The notes: a model not told the origin generated them from the sequence alone. 64,000 nucleotides of DNA from Paenibacillus sp. SY21-1 (GCF_005222705.1 NZ_STGF01000001.1:186001-250000); one strand, 5' to 3'; shown: positions 6,372 through 16,301, counted from the first letter of the stretch. Translations and numbers: made by a program.

Positions 6372-8513
6372 ATGCAAATTTTCAAGATAAGACCGCTCAT
6401 TTACACAATGCTTTTGTTGATGTTGGTATGGACAAGCTACATTACCTTTAAACATCCCTATCTTGGCATAGGACTTTCCCAAAACGAGCAAAATCAATGG
6501 TTTATATCAGAATTTTATAAGGACGGTATTGCAGAGAATGCAGGATTGGAATTAAACGATATTATTATTTCTATTAATGATCGGAAGCCCGAAAATCACC
6601 CATCTGCTATTAAATTTTTCACTATTGAGCAAGCCTATACGGTAGATATCAGCAGAGGCGACACTATACATAACTTTAATTTTGCACACTCGTTTAGCTC
6701 GTTGACTTTTAGGTATGCAATGGTACTTACCAGCGCTTTATTGTTTTTTTCATTAGCGGCGTTTACAGCTCAGCGTGTCATCCATTCAAAAACAGGAAAT
6801 TCGCTTATTGCCACCTTCCTGACCATGGGAATTGTTTTTTTATGCGCTGAAGCATCCTCTAGAGAGGACATTGCGTCCAGAATTCTGGTATACTCCTTTA
6901 TGTCCGCCGTCCCTTTTGTATTTGCTAAATTTATCTATCATTTTTTAACACAAAAAGGGTACAAGCTATATTCTTATGAACGTGTAAATGCTTTTCTATG
7001 GTTAATGATTGCGCTGGCTGTAATTCGAATCATTTATTTCTTTGATTTACCGTTGCATATCTATCACGTAATTGATCGGACCGTAACCCTGCTATCATTT
7101 TCCGCAGGTTGTCTGCTGGTCATGAATCTTTTGCTCGCCGTTTACTTGAAAAATAGACTGGAATATTCATTTTCCGCCTTAATTGTAAGAATTGTTTTGC
7201 TGGCGTTCGGATCTTCCTTTATTCCTTATTTGCTGTTAGCTGTCATGCCGGATATTATCGGTTACCCATTAGTCTCGTATTCCAGAGCATTTTGGTTTAT
7301 TTTGCTCTTTCCGCTCAGCTTTGTCTATTTTGCTGTCAAATACAAGCTTGTAGAGCACACTCCATACATAAGATCCTTATTCTCCCCTCACCATCATCAA
7401 GTACTGTCGTTCAACCGGCTGCTGGCGGAATACGGGCGTACGAATGCGCTTAACGAATGGGAAAAGGAACTGTTTCCTCGATTTTGCAAGGTACTTAGGC
7501 TTCAGGCAATTGGACTGCACATTGTGGATCAAGAAAACGTGAGACTTTATCGCTATGGCCCAATGGAGGAAGAAGAGCTTGTAAAAGCTTTTGCAAAGGA
7601 ACGCCGCCCGGACCATTTGTACCAAATTTACGCGATTCAATCCAAGTTTGATTTAACCAGCCACTTAATCATTAAACGCGAGCTCCCAGCCAAGTCTATC
7701 GGCAAGGAACAGCAGCAATGTATTGATGTGCTAATTGCATGGCTCAGCATCACGCTGGAAAATATGTACCTGTCCGAAAAACTGTCCCTAAAGGTCGAGA
7801 ATCTGATGACCGAAACGGCGGCTGCTTCCGAACAAAAGGGAGAGCATGCGCTCTGGTTTAGAAAAACGCTCTATCAAATGCAGGAAAAGGAACGCAGAAG
7901 AATTGCTTCAGAGCTTCATGATACCGTCATGCAAGATATTTATTTTGCCAGACAACGAATTTCCGCCATCCGCAACAGCGCCACCTTACCCGCTCCAACT
8001 GACGAACAGCTTGTTGAACTGTCGGAATACCTCGATGTGATTAATTCCAGTCTGCGCGACGCCAATTTTCAGCTCTACCCCCATCTGCTCAAGGAGGTCG
8101 GCTTTACCGCCACAATCTCCAACCTAATAGAGGACGAACGCGTACATGCCCCGTTTCAGCTTACGCTTCGAATTGAACAGAAGAACGAATGGGATCGACT
8201 TGATTCCGATACGCATCATCATTTGTTCCGCATTATTCAAGAACTGCTGTCCAACGCCCGCAAACATGCCGGAGCCGAGCAAGTAAGCCTTCACTTGTAC
8301 ATAGATGAACACAACTTTATGATGAACTACCGGGATGACGGAGCTGGCTTTGACTTGAATCTAGAGCACGACGGGGCAGGCCTTCGCAATATTTTGCATC
8401 GAACCCATAGCCTGGACGGCACTATGCAAGTAAAAACCGCGCTTCTTCAAGGCGTATGGTTAACAATATCACTACCGGAGAAGGCAGGTTATTCATATGA
8501 GCAAGTCTATTAA
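6372..8513 (+). CDS. comP: ComP-like membrane sensor histidine kinase
   Basis: 713 residues. An N-terminal membrane segment (about 8-26) is followed by a PDZ-like extracytoplasmic stretch (YLGIGLSQNEQ through GIAENAGLELNDIIISIND) as in B. subtilis ComP, then about seven membrane helices to residue 330. The kinase core is of the HisKA_3 type with ERRRIASELHDTVMQD (phosphoacceptor His516), N box LLSNARKHAG and G box DDGAGFDL. ComP detects the modified ComX peptide and phosphorylates ComA. Start is ATG 6372 after GAGAGGG. It overlaps the response regulator by 17 bp, so the two are translationally coupled. The assignment to ComP rather than another HisKA_3 kinase rests on the N-terminal architecture and on the comQ-like and comX-like neighbours. 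Confidence 0.88.
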   Translation: MQIFKIRPLIYTMLLLMLVWTSYITFKHPYLGIGLSQNEQNQWFISEFYKDGIAENAGLELNDIIISINDRKPENHPSAIKFFTIEQAYTVDISRGDTIHNFNFAHSFSSLTFRYAMVLTSALLFFSLAAFTAQRVIHSKTGNSLIATFLTMGIVFLCAEASSREDIASRILVYSFMSAVPFVFAKFIYHFLTQKGYKLYSYERVNAFLWLMIALAVIRIIYFFDLPLHIYHVIDRTVTLLSFSAGCLLVMNLLLAVYLKNRLEYSFSALIVRIVLLAFGSSFIPYLLLAVMPDIIGYPLVSYSRAFWFILLFPLSFVYFAVKYKLVEHTPYIRSLFSPHHHQVLSFNRLLAEYGRTNALNEWEKELFPRFCKVLRLQAIGLHIVDQENVRLYRYGPMEEEELVKAFAKERRPDHLYQIYAIQSKFDLTSHLIIKRELPAKSIGKEQQQCIDVLIAWLSITLENMYLSEKLSLKVENLMTETAAASEQKGEHALWFRKTLYQMQEKERRRIASELHDTVMQDIYFARQRISAIRNSATLPAPTDEQLVELSEYLDVINSSLRDANFQLYPHLLKEVGFTATISNLIEDERVHAPFQLTLRIEQKNEWDRLDSDTHHHLFRIIQELLSNARKHAGAEQVSLHLYIDEHNFMMNYRDDGAGFDLNLEHDGAGLRNILHRTHSLDGTMQVKTALLQGVWLTISLPEKAGYSYEQVY

Positions 8514-9141
8514 AGTAATTGTCATTGATGACCATCCTGCAATGGCTCTCGGCATTTCCAGAATTTTAGAGCAGGTACCGCATATTGAAGCAGTCGGTGT
8601 CGCCACTTCGGGACAAGAAGGAATTGAACTAGTCGAAAAAGAGCAGCCCACCGTCGTCATACTCGACTTAAATTTACCCGATTTGGCAGGCGTCCAATTG
8701 GCGGCCATACTTAAGGAAGATCATCCGGCCATACATATCATTGTCCATACAGCCTATGACTATGAGCCTTACTTTAACAAGCTGGTACAAAGCGGGGTAA
8801 GCGGGATTCTGAATAAAAACGCAATGCCGGAGGAAATCATCGAAATGATTCAAGCTGTCGTTCGCGGCTTCACAATCGTACCCCTGCCCTTATTTCGCCA
8901 GCTTCAATTGCAAAGGCCGGATGACGTTAAGCTTTACTGGGAAGCCGATTTGTCGCCGACAGAGCAGAAAATCCTCATGATGATTGCAGATAAGCAGACC
9001 AACAGCAAAATTGCAGGTATTATTCACATGAGTGAAAGCTCGGTTGAGAACTATTTGAAGAAAATTTACCGTAAGCTGGGCGTACGCACAAGGGCCGAAG
9101 CTATCGCCAAAATGAAAAGCGACAACCGTTTTCAAAAATAA
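8497..9141 (+). CDS. comA: ComA-like response regulator (NarL/LuxR family)
   Basis: 214 residues, as in ComA. Receiver domain 1 to about 125 with acidic pair D11-D12 and phosphorylation site D57 (VVILDLNLPD); LuxR-type helix-turn-helix at about 148-205 (LSPTEQKILMMIADKQTNSKIAGII, SSVENYLKKIYRKLGVRTRAEA). Cytoplasmic, activated by the ComP-like kinase whose gene it overlaps. By analogy it should activate comX and competence, surfactin-like or bacteriocin genes. The likely target nearest to hand is the CACCCCAA dyad upstream of comX. No terminator was seen after it. Confidence 0.88.
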   Translation: MSKSIKVIVIDDHPAMALGISRILEQVPHIEAVGVATSGQEGIELVEKEQPTVVILDLNLPDLAGVQLAAILKEDHPAIHIIVHTAYDYEPYFNKLVQSGVSGILNKNAMPEEIIEMIQAVVRGFTIVPLPLFRQLQLQRPDDVKLYWEADLSPTEQKILMMIADKQTNSKIAGIIHMSESSVENYLKKIYRKLGVRTRAEAIAKMKSDNRFQK

Positions 9142-9303
9142 ATGTAGCTCAACAACCCAAAATAGCATAAACCCTTCAGCTTTCAAGCATCAACTCCCTT
9201 TTTGCCAATGAAGCGGCATGCGGAGCTGATGCTTTCTTGTTGCATGAGTACAAGCGGACTGCGCATAGGCTTCCTATATAGCATTGGAATGGAAGGTGAT
9301 CCG

Positions 9304-10494
9304 ATGACGAAGGCCGCTTCCATTGTCATTTTTCCGGCAGGCGGATGGAATAGCTTCAGTGAAATCTATGATAGGCTATTCCGCCAGTTCGCTCAGCAGT
9401 ATAAGCTGTTTCTCGTCTCGGACGTTCAAGTGGCCGACGCTCCGGCAGCGTTAACCGTCATTTCGCTGCTGCAAGCGAAAGAGCTGGACTGGAGCAGTTC
9501 AGCGGCGGCAGTGCTGCATCCTTGCTGGGTGCAGACGGTTCTTGCAGCCGGCCCCTCGAAGCTTATTGCGCTGCTAGACCCTCCACAGGCGGATGAACCG
9601 CCCCTCTGGGGCAAGTGCCGCGCCTGGTTAAGCGGGCATGCCGATATAATGGTTACAGGAATTGAAACCTACTACTTGGAGCTGGCCTTTCGCTCCGAGC
9701 TGGTATTTCTGCTGGATAACCGCGATGAACTTAATGAGCTGCTGGTGCGGCAAGCGATTGGCTGGATGCTTGAAGGCTTTGATCCGGCGGCGCTGGAGAG
9801 GCTTCAGCATCGCTGCCTGGCGGAAGGCTGGAACAAGCGGCTGCAGTCAAAACAGGAGGATTCGGACGCGCTTCGGCTGCAAGGGTTATTTTTCCATGCG
9901 GTTTACCGTTATTTTATAGGAGACCTTGATACGGCTGCCGACCAGACGCTCGCCGCATTCGAACAGGCCGTGCTGGAAAGCAACAAGGACGCGCTTGTTC
10001 TCTACTACCGTTTTCTATCTGCCATTGAACTGAAGCGCGGCTGGACGAGACAAGCGGTCCAGTCCTACAGCTTTTCTGCGGTCACCGAGCAGGAAAAAGG
10101 TTTTGTTGAGCGGATGGACCGTCTGCTCGGGGAGGGCAGAGACGGACTCGCGGCCGCTTGGCTTTATCGGCTAAACGACGACTACCGGCTTTCCCTTCGC
10201 CAGCTCGCACAGCTTCCGCCCGGTGAGGAAGCGATCCGTATGGCCGTAGAGCTGGAAACGGAGCGGGGAAATATCCGCCTGGCTCACGCGCTTCTGCAAA
10301 ATGTAGACCGATCCCAGTACAGGATGCTGGACGGGACAGCGGCTATGCTCGCGGGGAGACGCCATGAAGCGATTCACGCTTTTTTGGAAGCCGCGGAGGA
10401 GCGTGAGGAGGCGCTTAACAATATTGTAGAAATGGCGCTGCTGGATACGGCCGCTGAGCGGCTTGCTCAGGCAGATGGCGGGGGAGGCAGATAG
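9304..10494 (+). CDS. Hypothetical protein with TPR-like C-terminal half, next to glycosyltransferases
   Basis: 396 residues from ATG 9304, chosen because GGAAGGTG lies 6 nt upstream; an upstream in-frame ATG at 9202 lacks such a site. The first 170 residues (IVIFPAGGWNSFSEIYDRLF onward) have an alpha/beta pattern that could be a diverged glycosyltransferase fold; the remainder is helical and Leu/Ala-rich with TPR-like repeats (about 190-390). No catalytic motif was recognised. Only 4 bp separate its stop from the next start, so it belongs to a three-gene operon with the glycosyltransferases at 10499 and 11248. A role in surface glycan assembly is inferred from context only. Confidence 0.7.
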   Translation: MTKAASIVIFPAGGWNSFSEIYDRLFRQFAQQYKLFLVSDVQVADAPAALTVISLLQAKELDWSSSAAAVLHPCWVQTVLAAGPSKLIALLDPPQADEPPLWGKCRAWLSGHADIMVTGIETYYLELAFRSELVFLLDNRDELNELLVRQAIGWMLEGFDPAALERLQHRCLAEGWNKRLQSKQEDSDALRLQGLFFHAVYRYFIGDLDTAADQTLAAFEQAVLESNKDALVLYYRFLSAIELKRGWTRQAVQSYSFSAVTEQEKGFVERMDRLLGEGRDGLAAAWLYRLNDDYRLSLRQLAQLPPGEEAIRMAVELETERGNIRLAHALLQNVDRSQYRMLDGTAAMLAGRRHEAIHAFLEAAEEREEALNNIVEMALLDTAAERLAQADGGGGR

Positions 10495-10498
10495 CTGG

Positions 10499-11251
10499 AT
10501 GGTTAACGGGCGAATATGGCGTCGAAAAAGGACGGGAAACAAGCTGACTGCCATCATGCAGGTACACAATGAGCAAAACAAATATTTAGAGGCGGTACTC
10601 GCAGAATTATGCACCTATGTCGATCACATCGTCATCGTGGACGATGCCAGCACGGATGGAACAGCAGAGCTTTGCCGTTCATTCGGCAATATCGTGCAGC
10701 TGGTCACATTGCCTGACTCCCTTTTTGGCGAGGAGTGGAGGCTGCGGGAGCGCCTGTGGCAGGAGGCTGCCGCTTCGGAGCCCGACTGGCTGCTCTCCGT
10801 GGATGCGGATGAAATCTATGAGCGCCGTTTCAAGCGTACAGTCAGAGAACTGATCAATCAGGACGAATACGACTGGATTGCCGTCAAAATGTTTGATTTC
10901 TGGGATTCCCTGACCCACTACCGCGAAGACGAGTGGTGGAGTTTGCATAAGCGGCATACGATGACGCTGGTCCGCTTTTTGCCCGGTTATCCTTATCGTT
11001 ACCCGCGCTGGGCGCATCACGTTCCCCGCCTGCCCGTTACGGCCGCCGCGCTGCCGGGCTTATGTACGGAACTTCGGGTCAAGCATTTGGGCTGGGCCGG
11101 AGACGAAGAGGCGCGCCGAGCCAAGTACGAGCGCTATATGCAGTTCGATCCGGAGGGTAAATGGGGCAGCCTGGGCCATTACGCATCCATTCTCGATCCC
11201 CAGCCCCGCCTCATTCGCTGGCAAGAGGATGAAGAGGAGGAGGACGCTTGA
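10499..11251 (+). CDS. Family 2 glycosyltransferase
   Basis: 250 residues from ATG 10499, which has GGGGAGG 11 nt upstream; in-frame starts at 10463 and 10475 overlap the previous gene and are less likely. GT-A fold: LTAIMQVHNEQNKYLEAVL at the N-terminus, VDDASTDGTAEL, and the metal-binding VDADE at about 101-105. It is soluble, with no membrane segment. It transfers a sugar from a nucleotide-sugar donor; the acceptor is unknown. The C-terminus is rich in Glu and Asp. The stop overlaps the TTG start of the next gene by 4 bp, indicating coupled translation. Confidence 0.85.
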   Translation: MVNGRIWRRKRTGNKLTAIMQVHNEQNKYLEAVLAELCTYVDHIVIVDDASTDGTAELCRSFGNIVQLVTLPDSLFGEEWRLRERLWQEAAASEPDWLLSVDADEIYERRFKRTVRELINQDEYDWIAVKMFDFWDSLTHYREDEWWSLHKRHTMTLVRFLPGYPYRYPRWAHHVPRLPVTAAALPGLCTELRVKHLGWAGDEEARRAKYERYMQFDPEGKWGSLGHYASILDPQPRLIRWQEDEEEEDA

Positions 11252-12486
11252 ACGACATCGATTCGCACCGCTCCAGTGAGGCGCCCGTGTTCAAAAAGGC
11301 TGCGAGAGAAGCGTACAACATCGGAGACGGAACGGTAACTCTTTTGACTCACAGCTATCTCGACGCTTATACGCAAAATATTACCCGTCCGTTCGGGGGA
11401 GGACTTGAGCGTTACATTCACGCCTTATGCCAGACCATATCGGCCATGGGTTTGCGTCCCGTCGTCTATCAGCTTTCCTATTACGGCGCGTTTGACACCA
11501 TTCATGAAGGCGTTAGGGTGCGCGGCTTCACCTATACCTTTGATCAAATCGGTCCTGCCTTCGAGGAAATGGCCGCAGAAGCGGAAGGCCTGATTATTTA
11601 TGCCAGCTGTATTTGGCAGCCCATCCGCTATCTCCCGCTCAGCATTGGCATCTGTCACGGCATTAGCTGGGATCGCCACGATATGCCGCTGCAAGACAAG
11701 CAAACCATTGCTTCCACCATTCAATCCGCGGTCAGTCTGCTTGACCGGCTCGTTTCGGTCGATTCCCAGTTTCTCACCTATTGCCGCTCCGTCTGCGAAT
11801 ACGGTGACTCGGAGCGTATTGTGCTGCTTCCCAATTCCGTTGATACGCAATGGTTTGCGCCTGAGCCGGACCGGACAGCCATGGCCGAGCCTTCGTGCGA
11901 CAGCCAGCAGCCGCAGGCCGATGCGATCCGTATTCTTTTTCCGCGTCGGCTTAGCTTTGAGCGCGGCATTGTGCCCATGATGCTGGTGACGGATGCCATT
12001 CTGCAAGAGTTCCCTGCTGCCGTAGTCGAATTTGCAGGAGAGCTGGTGGACAATACCACGATGGCGCTGGCCTTCCGCCTCTGGCAGAACAGCCACCCCC
12101 ATAAAGACCGAATTGAACAAAAAACATACTCCTTTGAACAAATGCGCGATGCCTACCTGCAGGCAGATTTGGCGGTTATTCCAACCATTTTCTCCGAGGG
12201 CACGTCTCTTGCCTGCCTTGAAGCCATGAGCTGCGGCTTGCCGGTCGTATCCAGCAATGTCGGAGGGCTCAATGATATTGTCATTGACGGCTTGAACGGC
12301 CTTCTCGTCGCACCCCGTTCGACGGCGCTGCTTCAAGCGGTCCGCAGGCTGATACGCGATGCGCCGTTAAGGAAAACGCTGGGCGCTGCAGCCAGGCAAA
12401 CGGCACTCGCTTTTGACGAACGGAAATGGCGGCAAAGCTGGACCTCCATTATCCAGGAGCAGCTGCACCGGCTGCATGGCGGTTGA
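11248..12486 (+). CDS. Family 4 glycosyltransferase
   Basis: 412 residues starting with TTG at 11248, overlapping the previous stop as TTGA. GT-B fold: an N-terminal acceptor domain with RPFGGGLERYIHAL, and a C-terminal GT1 donor domain with EGTSLACLEAMSCGLPVV at about 317-334, the E-x7-E signature of retaining enzymes. The ribosome binding site is the purine-rich GAGGAGGAGG at the end of the preceding gene. It ends 51 bp before the convergent glycosyltransferase at 12538. A rather weak start codon and tight coupling suggest it is made in proportion to its upstream partner. Substrate unknown; protein or surface glycan synthesis is inferred from the neighbourhood. Confidence 0.88.
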   Translation: MNDIDSHRSSEAPVFKKAAREAYNIGDGTVTLLTHSYLDAYTQNITRPFGGGLERYIHALCQTISAMGLRPVVYQLSYYGAFDTIHEGVRVRGFTYTFDQIGPAFEEMAAEAEGLIIYASCIWQPIRYLPLSIGICHGISWDRHDMPLQDKQTIASTIQSAVSLLDRLVSVDSQFLTYCRSVCEYGDSERIVLLPNSVDTQWFAPEPDRTAMAEPSCDSQQPQADAIRILFPRRLSFERGIVPMMLVTDAILQEFPAAVVEFAGELVDNTTMALAFRLWQNSHPHKDRIEQKTYSFEQMRDAYLQADLAVIPTIFSEGTSLACLEAMSCGLPVVSSNVGGLNDIVIDGLNGLLVAPRSTALLQAVRRLIRDAPLRKTLGAAARQTALAFDERKWRQSWTSIIQEQLHRLHGG

Positions 12487-12537
12487 CCCGATTGGCCATC
12501 GATTCGCATTCGGCTCCCTCATCTATCGGGCATTCGC

Positions 12538-14607
12538 TTACAACGGGAAAAGCGCCGATACCGCGCGCAATTTCATTTCCGCCTCCGCGCCAAGCTCCGG
12601 CAGCCGCACCCCTGCCGCGCTGCGCGCCCGCGCGGCCATAACCGCCGCCAGCCCGGCTGCGGCGGCCCGCGACACCCACGGCTGCGCCGGCTCCGCCAGC
12701 GCGCAGCCAAACCGCTCCGCCGCAGCGCGCCATTCGGCAGCGGCGGCAGCAAGGACGCCCGCGGCAAGCTCCGCGGGCGCCCCTCCGCTTGCGTGCGCGC
12801 CATAGCGCGCCGCAGCGCGGCTATTCGGTGCGCAGCGCAGCAGCGCGCACCACAGCAGCGGCGGCATAGCCGCCGCCTCCGCTGCGCCGCCCTGCGGGCG
12901 CAGCGAGAAGGCCTGCCACGCGCGCACTCGTGGCAGGACCCTTGCCGCCGCGCTATGCGGCAGCGGCGGCAAGGGGGCCGCGCGGCGCTCCAGCGCGGCC
13001 AGGTACAGGGCGGCGCGGGGATGCCCGCTCCGCCAGCAGATGCGCGCGGCTTCCGTATCGCCGCGCTGCGCATAAAGCAGCCCGCGCCAAAAGCTGGCGT
13101 CCGGCTCCGCACAAGCGGCTGCAATCAGCCTCTCGGGCAACCGAGGCTTTTCATCCAGCCCTTTTGTCACCTCTTGCCGCGTATCGCCTTTCCCTTTTGC
13201 CCTGCAAAAGTCTACCTGCCCCTCGCCAGCTCTCCCCCTCTTACGGACACCAAGACGCTCCCCGCTATCGCTTTTTCCTTCCTCCGCATCAAGCCGCTCC
13301 AGCCCCATATCGGCAAGGCGTTCCAGCAAGTCGGGAGCCAGATGCCGAAGCTCCTCCTCCTTGTCTGGCTGCAGCAGCGCTTCAAGCGAAGAAAGCAACC
13401 CCTGTAAAAATCGGCCGTCCACCGAGCCGAGCAGCATGAGCCTTTCCCACGCCTGCCAGCAAGCCGGGTGCCGCTCCAGCACAGCGACATAGCTGCCGGC
13501 CGCCAGCTCCCATCGGTATGTCCGCTCATAGGCATAACCGGCGGCGCATTGCGTTCGCCAGCTTCCCGAGCCCGGCGCCGAGGAATAAAAGAAAGGCGCC
13601 CGGCCCACGCGCAGCGCCTTCTCCAGCACAATTGCCGCTTCCGCCGCCCGGTCCTGGTCCAGCAAAGCTGCCGCCAGCGCGTCATACAAATCGGGAAAAT
13701 CCCCGTAACCGCGAGCGTCTAAGCCCAGCGCCGCCCAACGCTCCGCCTGCTCCGGAAGCCCCGCCAGCCGATGGGCATGGGACAGCTTTAACAGCATATC
13801 CGACTCGTAGCCTTCACGACCGTTCTCCCCGGCGGCAAGCGGCTCCAGCCAGTGTATCGCTTCATGCCAGCGTCCATACGTAAAAGCCTCCGTACCCGCC
13901 GCATAGCGCAGCACGGCGTTGTCCGGCTGCCGCTCGAGCGCCGCCCGAAGAATGCGCGCGTTTCGTTCGGCCTTTTGCCGCTCCGCCATAACCGACGGCC
14001 GATAACCCTCATGCCAAATGACTATCGGCGCATAACGCAGCGCGGCTTCGCCGAACGCCGCTACAGCCGTAGCGACCTCCTCATGAATGGCACCTGCGAA
14101 CCGGATACGGCTGTCATTGCGAAATAGCCGGCATACCGCATCGGCAATGTAGCCGCCCTCGCCGTCTTTCCCTTGCCCCTCTGCAAGCTCGCCAAAGGTG
14201 CCGTCACTGCCCGTTCCTCCGGACGGCTTGCCCGCAGCCTCGTCTTTAAGCCAGCTGCATAGCTGCACATAATAACCGTAACAATCCGGGGAAGATAACA
14301 GCTCCTCCCATACGTCAAGCCTTGTCTCAGCCAGCGCTTCATCCGCATCCAGCACGAGCACCCATGGCTCAGCGGCCAGCTCTAGGCTTCTATTGCGCGC
14401 AGCGGCAAAATCGTCTTGCCACTCCATCGAATACAGCCTTGCCCCGTATTCGGCCGCAACGTCAGCTGTACGATCATTTGAGCCTGTATCGACTATGACC
14501 ATTTCCGAGACGAACGGAGACGCCGAAGCTAAGCATCGCCCCAGTCGCCTCTCCTCGTTGCGTACAATCATGCATAGCGTGACGGGCGGCTTGATTGGTT
14601 TGGTCAT
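12538..14607 (-). CDS. Large family 2 glycosyltransferase with TPR-like C-terminal region
   Basis: 689 residues. The N-terminal 230 residues are a GT-A domain (TLCMIVRNEERRLGRCL, VIVDTGSNDRTADVA, metal-binding LDADE near 86). The rest is a helical, TPR-like region whose last 180 residues are very Ala/Arg-rich and encoded by markedly GC-rich DNA. Start ATG 14607 follows GGGGGTAAGAG. It is the last of three similar genes transcribed after the repeat protein at 18477-20717. GT2-TPR enzymes such as SunS modify polypeptides, so the Thr-rich repeat protein is a plausible acceptor; this is inference. The GC-rich tail produces many spurious overlapping frames on the other strand. Confidence 0.88.
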   Translation of the reverse strand: MTKPIKPPVTLCMIVRNEERRLGRCLASASPFVSEMVIVDTGSNDRTADVAAEYGARLYSMEWQDDFAAARNRSLELAAEPWVLVLDADEALAETRLDVWEELLSSPDCYGYYVQLCSWLKDEAAGKPSGGTGSDGTFGELAEGQGKDGEGGYIADAVCRLFRNDSRIRFAGAIHEEVATAVAAFGEAALRYAPIVIWHEGYRPSVMAERQKAERNARILRAALERQPDNAVLRYAAGTEAFTYGRWHEAIHWLEPLAAGENGREGYESDMLLKLSHAHRLAGLPEQAERWAALGLDARGYGDFPDLYDALAAALLDQDRAAEAAIVLEKALRVGRAPFFYSSAPGSGSWRTQCAAGYAYERTYRWELAAGSYVAVLERHPACWQAWERLMLLGSVDGRFLQGLLSSLEALLQPDKEEELRHLAPDLLERLADMGLERLDAEEGKSDSGERLGVRKRGRAGEGQVDFCRAKGKGDTRQEVTKGLDEKPRLPERLIAAACAEPDASFWRGLLYAQRGDTEAARICWRSGHPRAALYLAALERRAAPLPPLPHSAAARVLPRVRAWQAFSLRPQGGAAEAAAMPPLLWCALLRCAPNSRAAARYGAHASGGAPAELAAGVLAAAAAEWRAAAERFGCALAEPAQPWVSRAAAAGLAAVMAARARSAAGVRLPELGAEAEMKLRAVSALFPL

Positions 14608-14705
14608 CTCTTACCCCCATAGAAAAGGAGACGGCGTGCCAGTTCCACAAGCGGCTGGAGCGTCAGCTTAGTATCATGCAGCCTGTCAAATGGTCTCCTC
14701 CGTGC

Positions 14706-16301
14706 TTATTGCGGTACGTCCCAGCCTTCCTTACAGGGCATTGCCAAACGCAGAGCTGCCAAGGCAGCCGTTGACACGCCGTTCCCGACGCGTCGGGACT
14801 TCCCAAGCATGGACTGGAGCCGTTCCAAGTGTAGATCCGCCCGTTCGCACATTTCACTCAGCAACCCCTTTGCTCCTGCGCTTCCTCCAGCCATGCCGGC
14901 ATCCCGCTCAATCTGGCCTGTGGCTCCATTCCCATTGCCCGCTGGCTCCCCTTCCCACTCGGCTGCGCGCTCCTTCCGGTCTGTTGTCCTTGTCGTTTGA
15001 GCTCCCTGACGTTCAAACCGGCCAACCAGCGCCGCGAATTCTCCTCCAAGCCGCTTGTGCTGCCGAAGCCATTGAAGAGCCGCGTCCTCGCATTCCGTCG
15101 CCAGCAGGATAACCGCAACCTTCTCGACCGCCTCCACTGCTGGACATGTCAGACGGGTCGTCAACAGCTGCGCCAGTTCTGCCTGCTGTCCGGTTTTTCG
15201 CATGTAGTGACATAATCGATACAGGGGAGGGTTAAAACCCGAATAATGGTGGAGCGCAAGCACATAGGCGTCAGCCACCCCTTGCCCATCCAGCAGCGCT
15301 TCCTTGATTCGGCCAAGCAGGTAAGCGGTGCGATAGGTTCCGATACCATCCTCCGTGTGATATTGAGGCGGCGCAGCCCCCAGCTCCAGCGTGCGTTCAG
15401 CCCGCTTTGCCGCCGCATGCAGCCGACCGGCTTCCGCAAGCGCAACCGCTTCATAATGGCACATGTCCGAATAGTCGGGGTATGCCGCCGCGCCCTCAGC
15501 CGCTGCCTGTACAGCTTCAGCGGCAAGCCCGAGCACCAGCAAGCAGCGCACCTCGTATTTTACAATGAGATGGGCATAGCTTAGCTCCGCAAAATCCGCC
15601 TGCCTCCGCGCCGTGCGAAAAGCTCCCAGAGCCTGCCTGGCATTACCGACGCGCAAATGCTCGACTCCGATATTGTAGTGATGGAAGGTAACCTCCGGCT
15701 CCTCGCGAATAGCCTGCTCAAGCAGCTTCATATTGCGTTCCAGCTTATTTTTGCTTGCCACCTGATCTGGCTTGTAGCCATAATGAATAATTTTAGCTTC
15801 GGTCAGCCGAAAAATAGCATGAGGCCATTTGCGCAGCACCGATGCCGCTATTTGCTCATGTATTTTTCCCTCAAAGCGGATGTCGGGATCACGTCGAAAC
15901 AGGCGCAGCACCGGATGAACCGTACCGCCGCGCATATCGTCCCCAAGCACATTCCATATTTGCAAAAACAGACCTTGCGCATCGGTTCCCCGAAGCGTTT
16001 GGCGCAAGCCGGCGCACGCACTCGAATCCAGCTCTTCATCCGCATCCAAAAACAGTATCCAATCGCCGACCGCCTGCTCGACCCCGATATTGCGCGCTTT
16101 GGCAAAATCCCCTTCCCAATCGGCATGAATGACGTTTGCTCCAAATTGCCTGGCAATGGCTGCCGTCCTGTCGCTGGAGCCTGTATCCACGACAATTATT
16201 TCGTCCGCTATGTTCCGGGCACTGGCGAGACAGCGCGGCAGCTGCTCCTCCTCATCCTTAACGATCATACACAAGGAAACGAGCCTAGACGCCTGCGCCA
16301 T
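14706..16301 (-). CDS. Family 2 glycosyltransferase with TPR-like region
   Basis: 531 residues. GT-A domain with SLCMIVKDEEEQLPRCL, IVVDTGSSDRTAAIA and LDADEELD, then helical repeats (FHHYNIGVEHLRVGNARQALGAF is a clear TPR unit). Start ATG 16301 has AAGGAGGAGG upstream and lies inside the 3' end of the preceding gene (16 bp overlap with its stop), so translation is coupled. It is paralogous to its two neighbours in the same operon. The last 110 residues are low-complexity (Gly, Arg, Glu) and may be disordered. No membrane segment is visible; it is probably cytoplasmic and acts on a protein before assembly. Confidence 0.88.
   Translation of the reverse strand: MAQASRLVSLCMIVKDEEEQLPRCLASARNIADEIIVVDTGSSDRTAAIARQFGANVIHADWEGDFAKARNIGVEQAVGDWILFLDADEELDSSACAGLRQTLRGTDAQGLFLQIWNVLGDDMRGGTVHPVLRLFRRDPDIRFEGKIHEQIAASVLRKWPHAIFRLTEAKIIHYGYKPDQVASKNKLERNMKLLEQAIREEPEVTFHHYNIGVEHLRVGNARQALGAFRTARRQADFAELSYAHLIVKYEVRCLLVLGLAAEAVQAAAEGAAAYPDYSDMCHYEAVALAEAGRLHAAAKRAERTLELGAAPPQYHTEDGIGTYRTAYLLGRIKEALLDGQGVADAYVLALHHYSGFNPPLYRLCHYMRKTGQQAELAQLLTTRLTCPAVEAVEKVAVILLATECEDAALQWLRQHKRLGGEFAALVGRFERQGAQTTRTTDRKERAAEWEGEPAGNGNGATGQIERDAGMAGGSAGAKGLLSEMCERADLHLERLQSMLGKSRRVGNGVSTAALAALRLAMPCKEGWDVPQ

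Noticed and set aside
12573..13883. Several long Arg/Ala/Pro-rich frames on both strands
   Set aside because: They are by-products of GC-rich, low-complexity DNA in the glycosyltransferase gene at 12538-14607.
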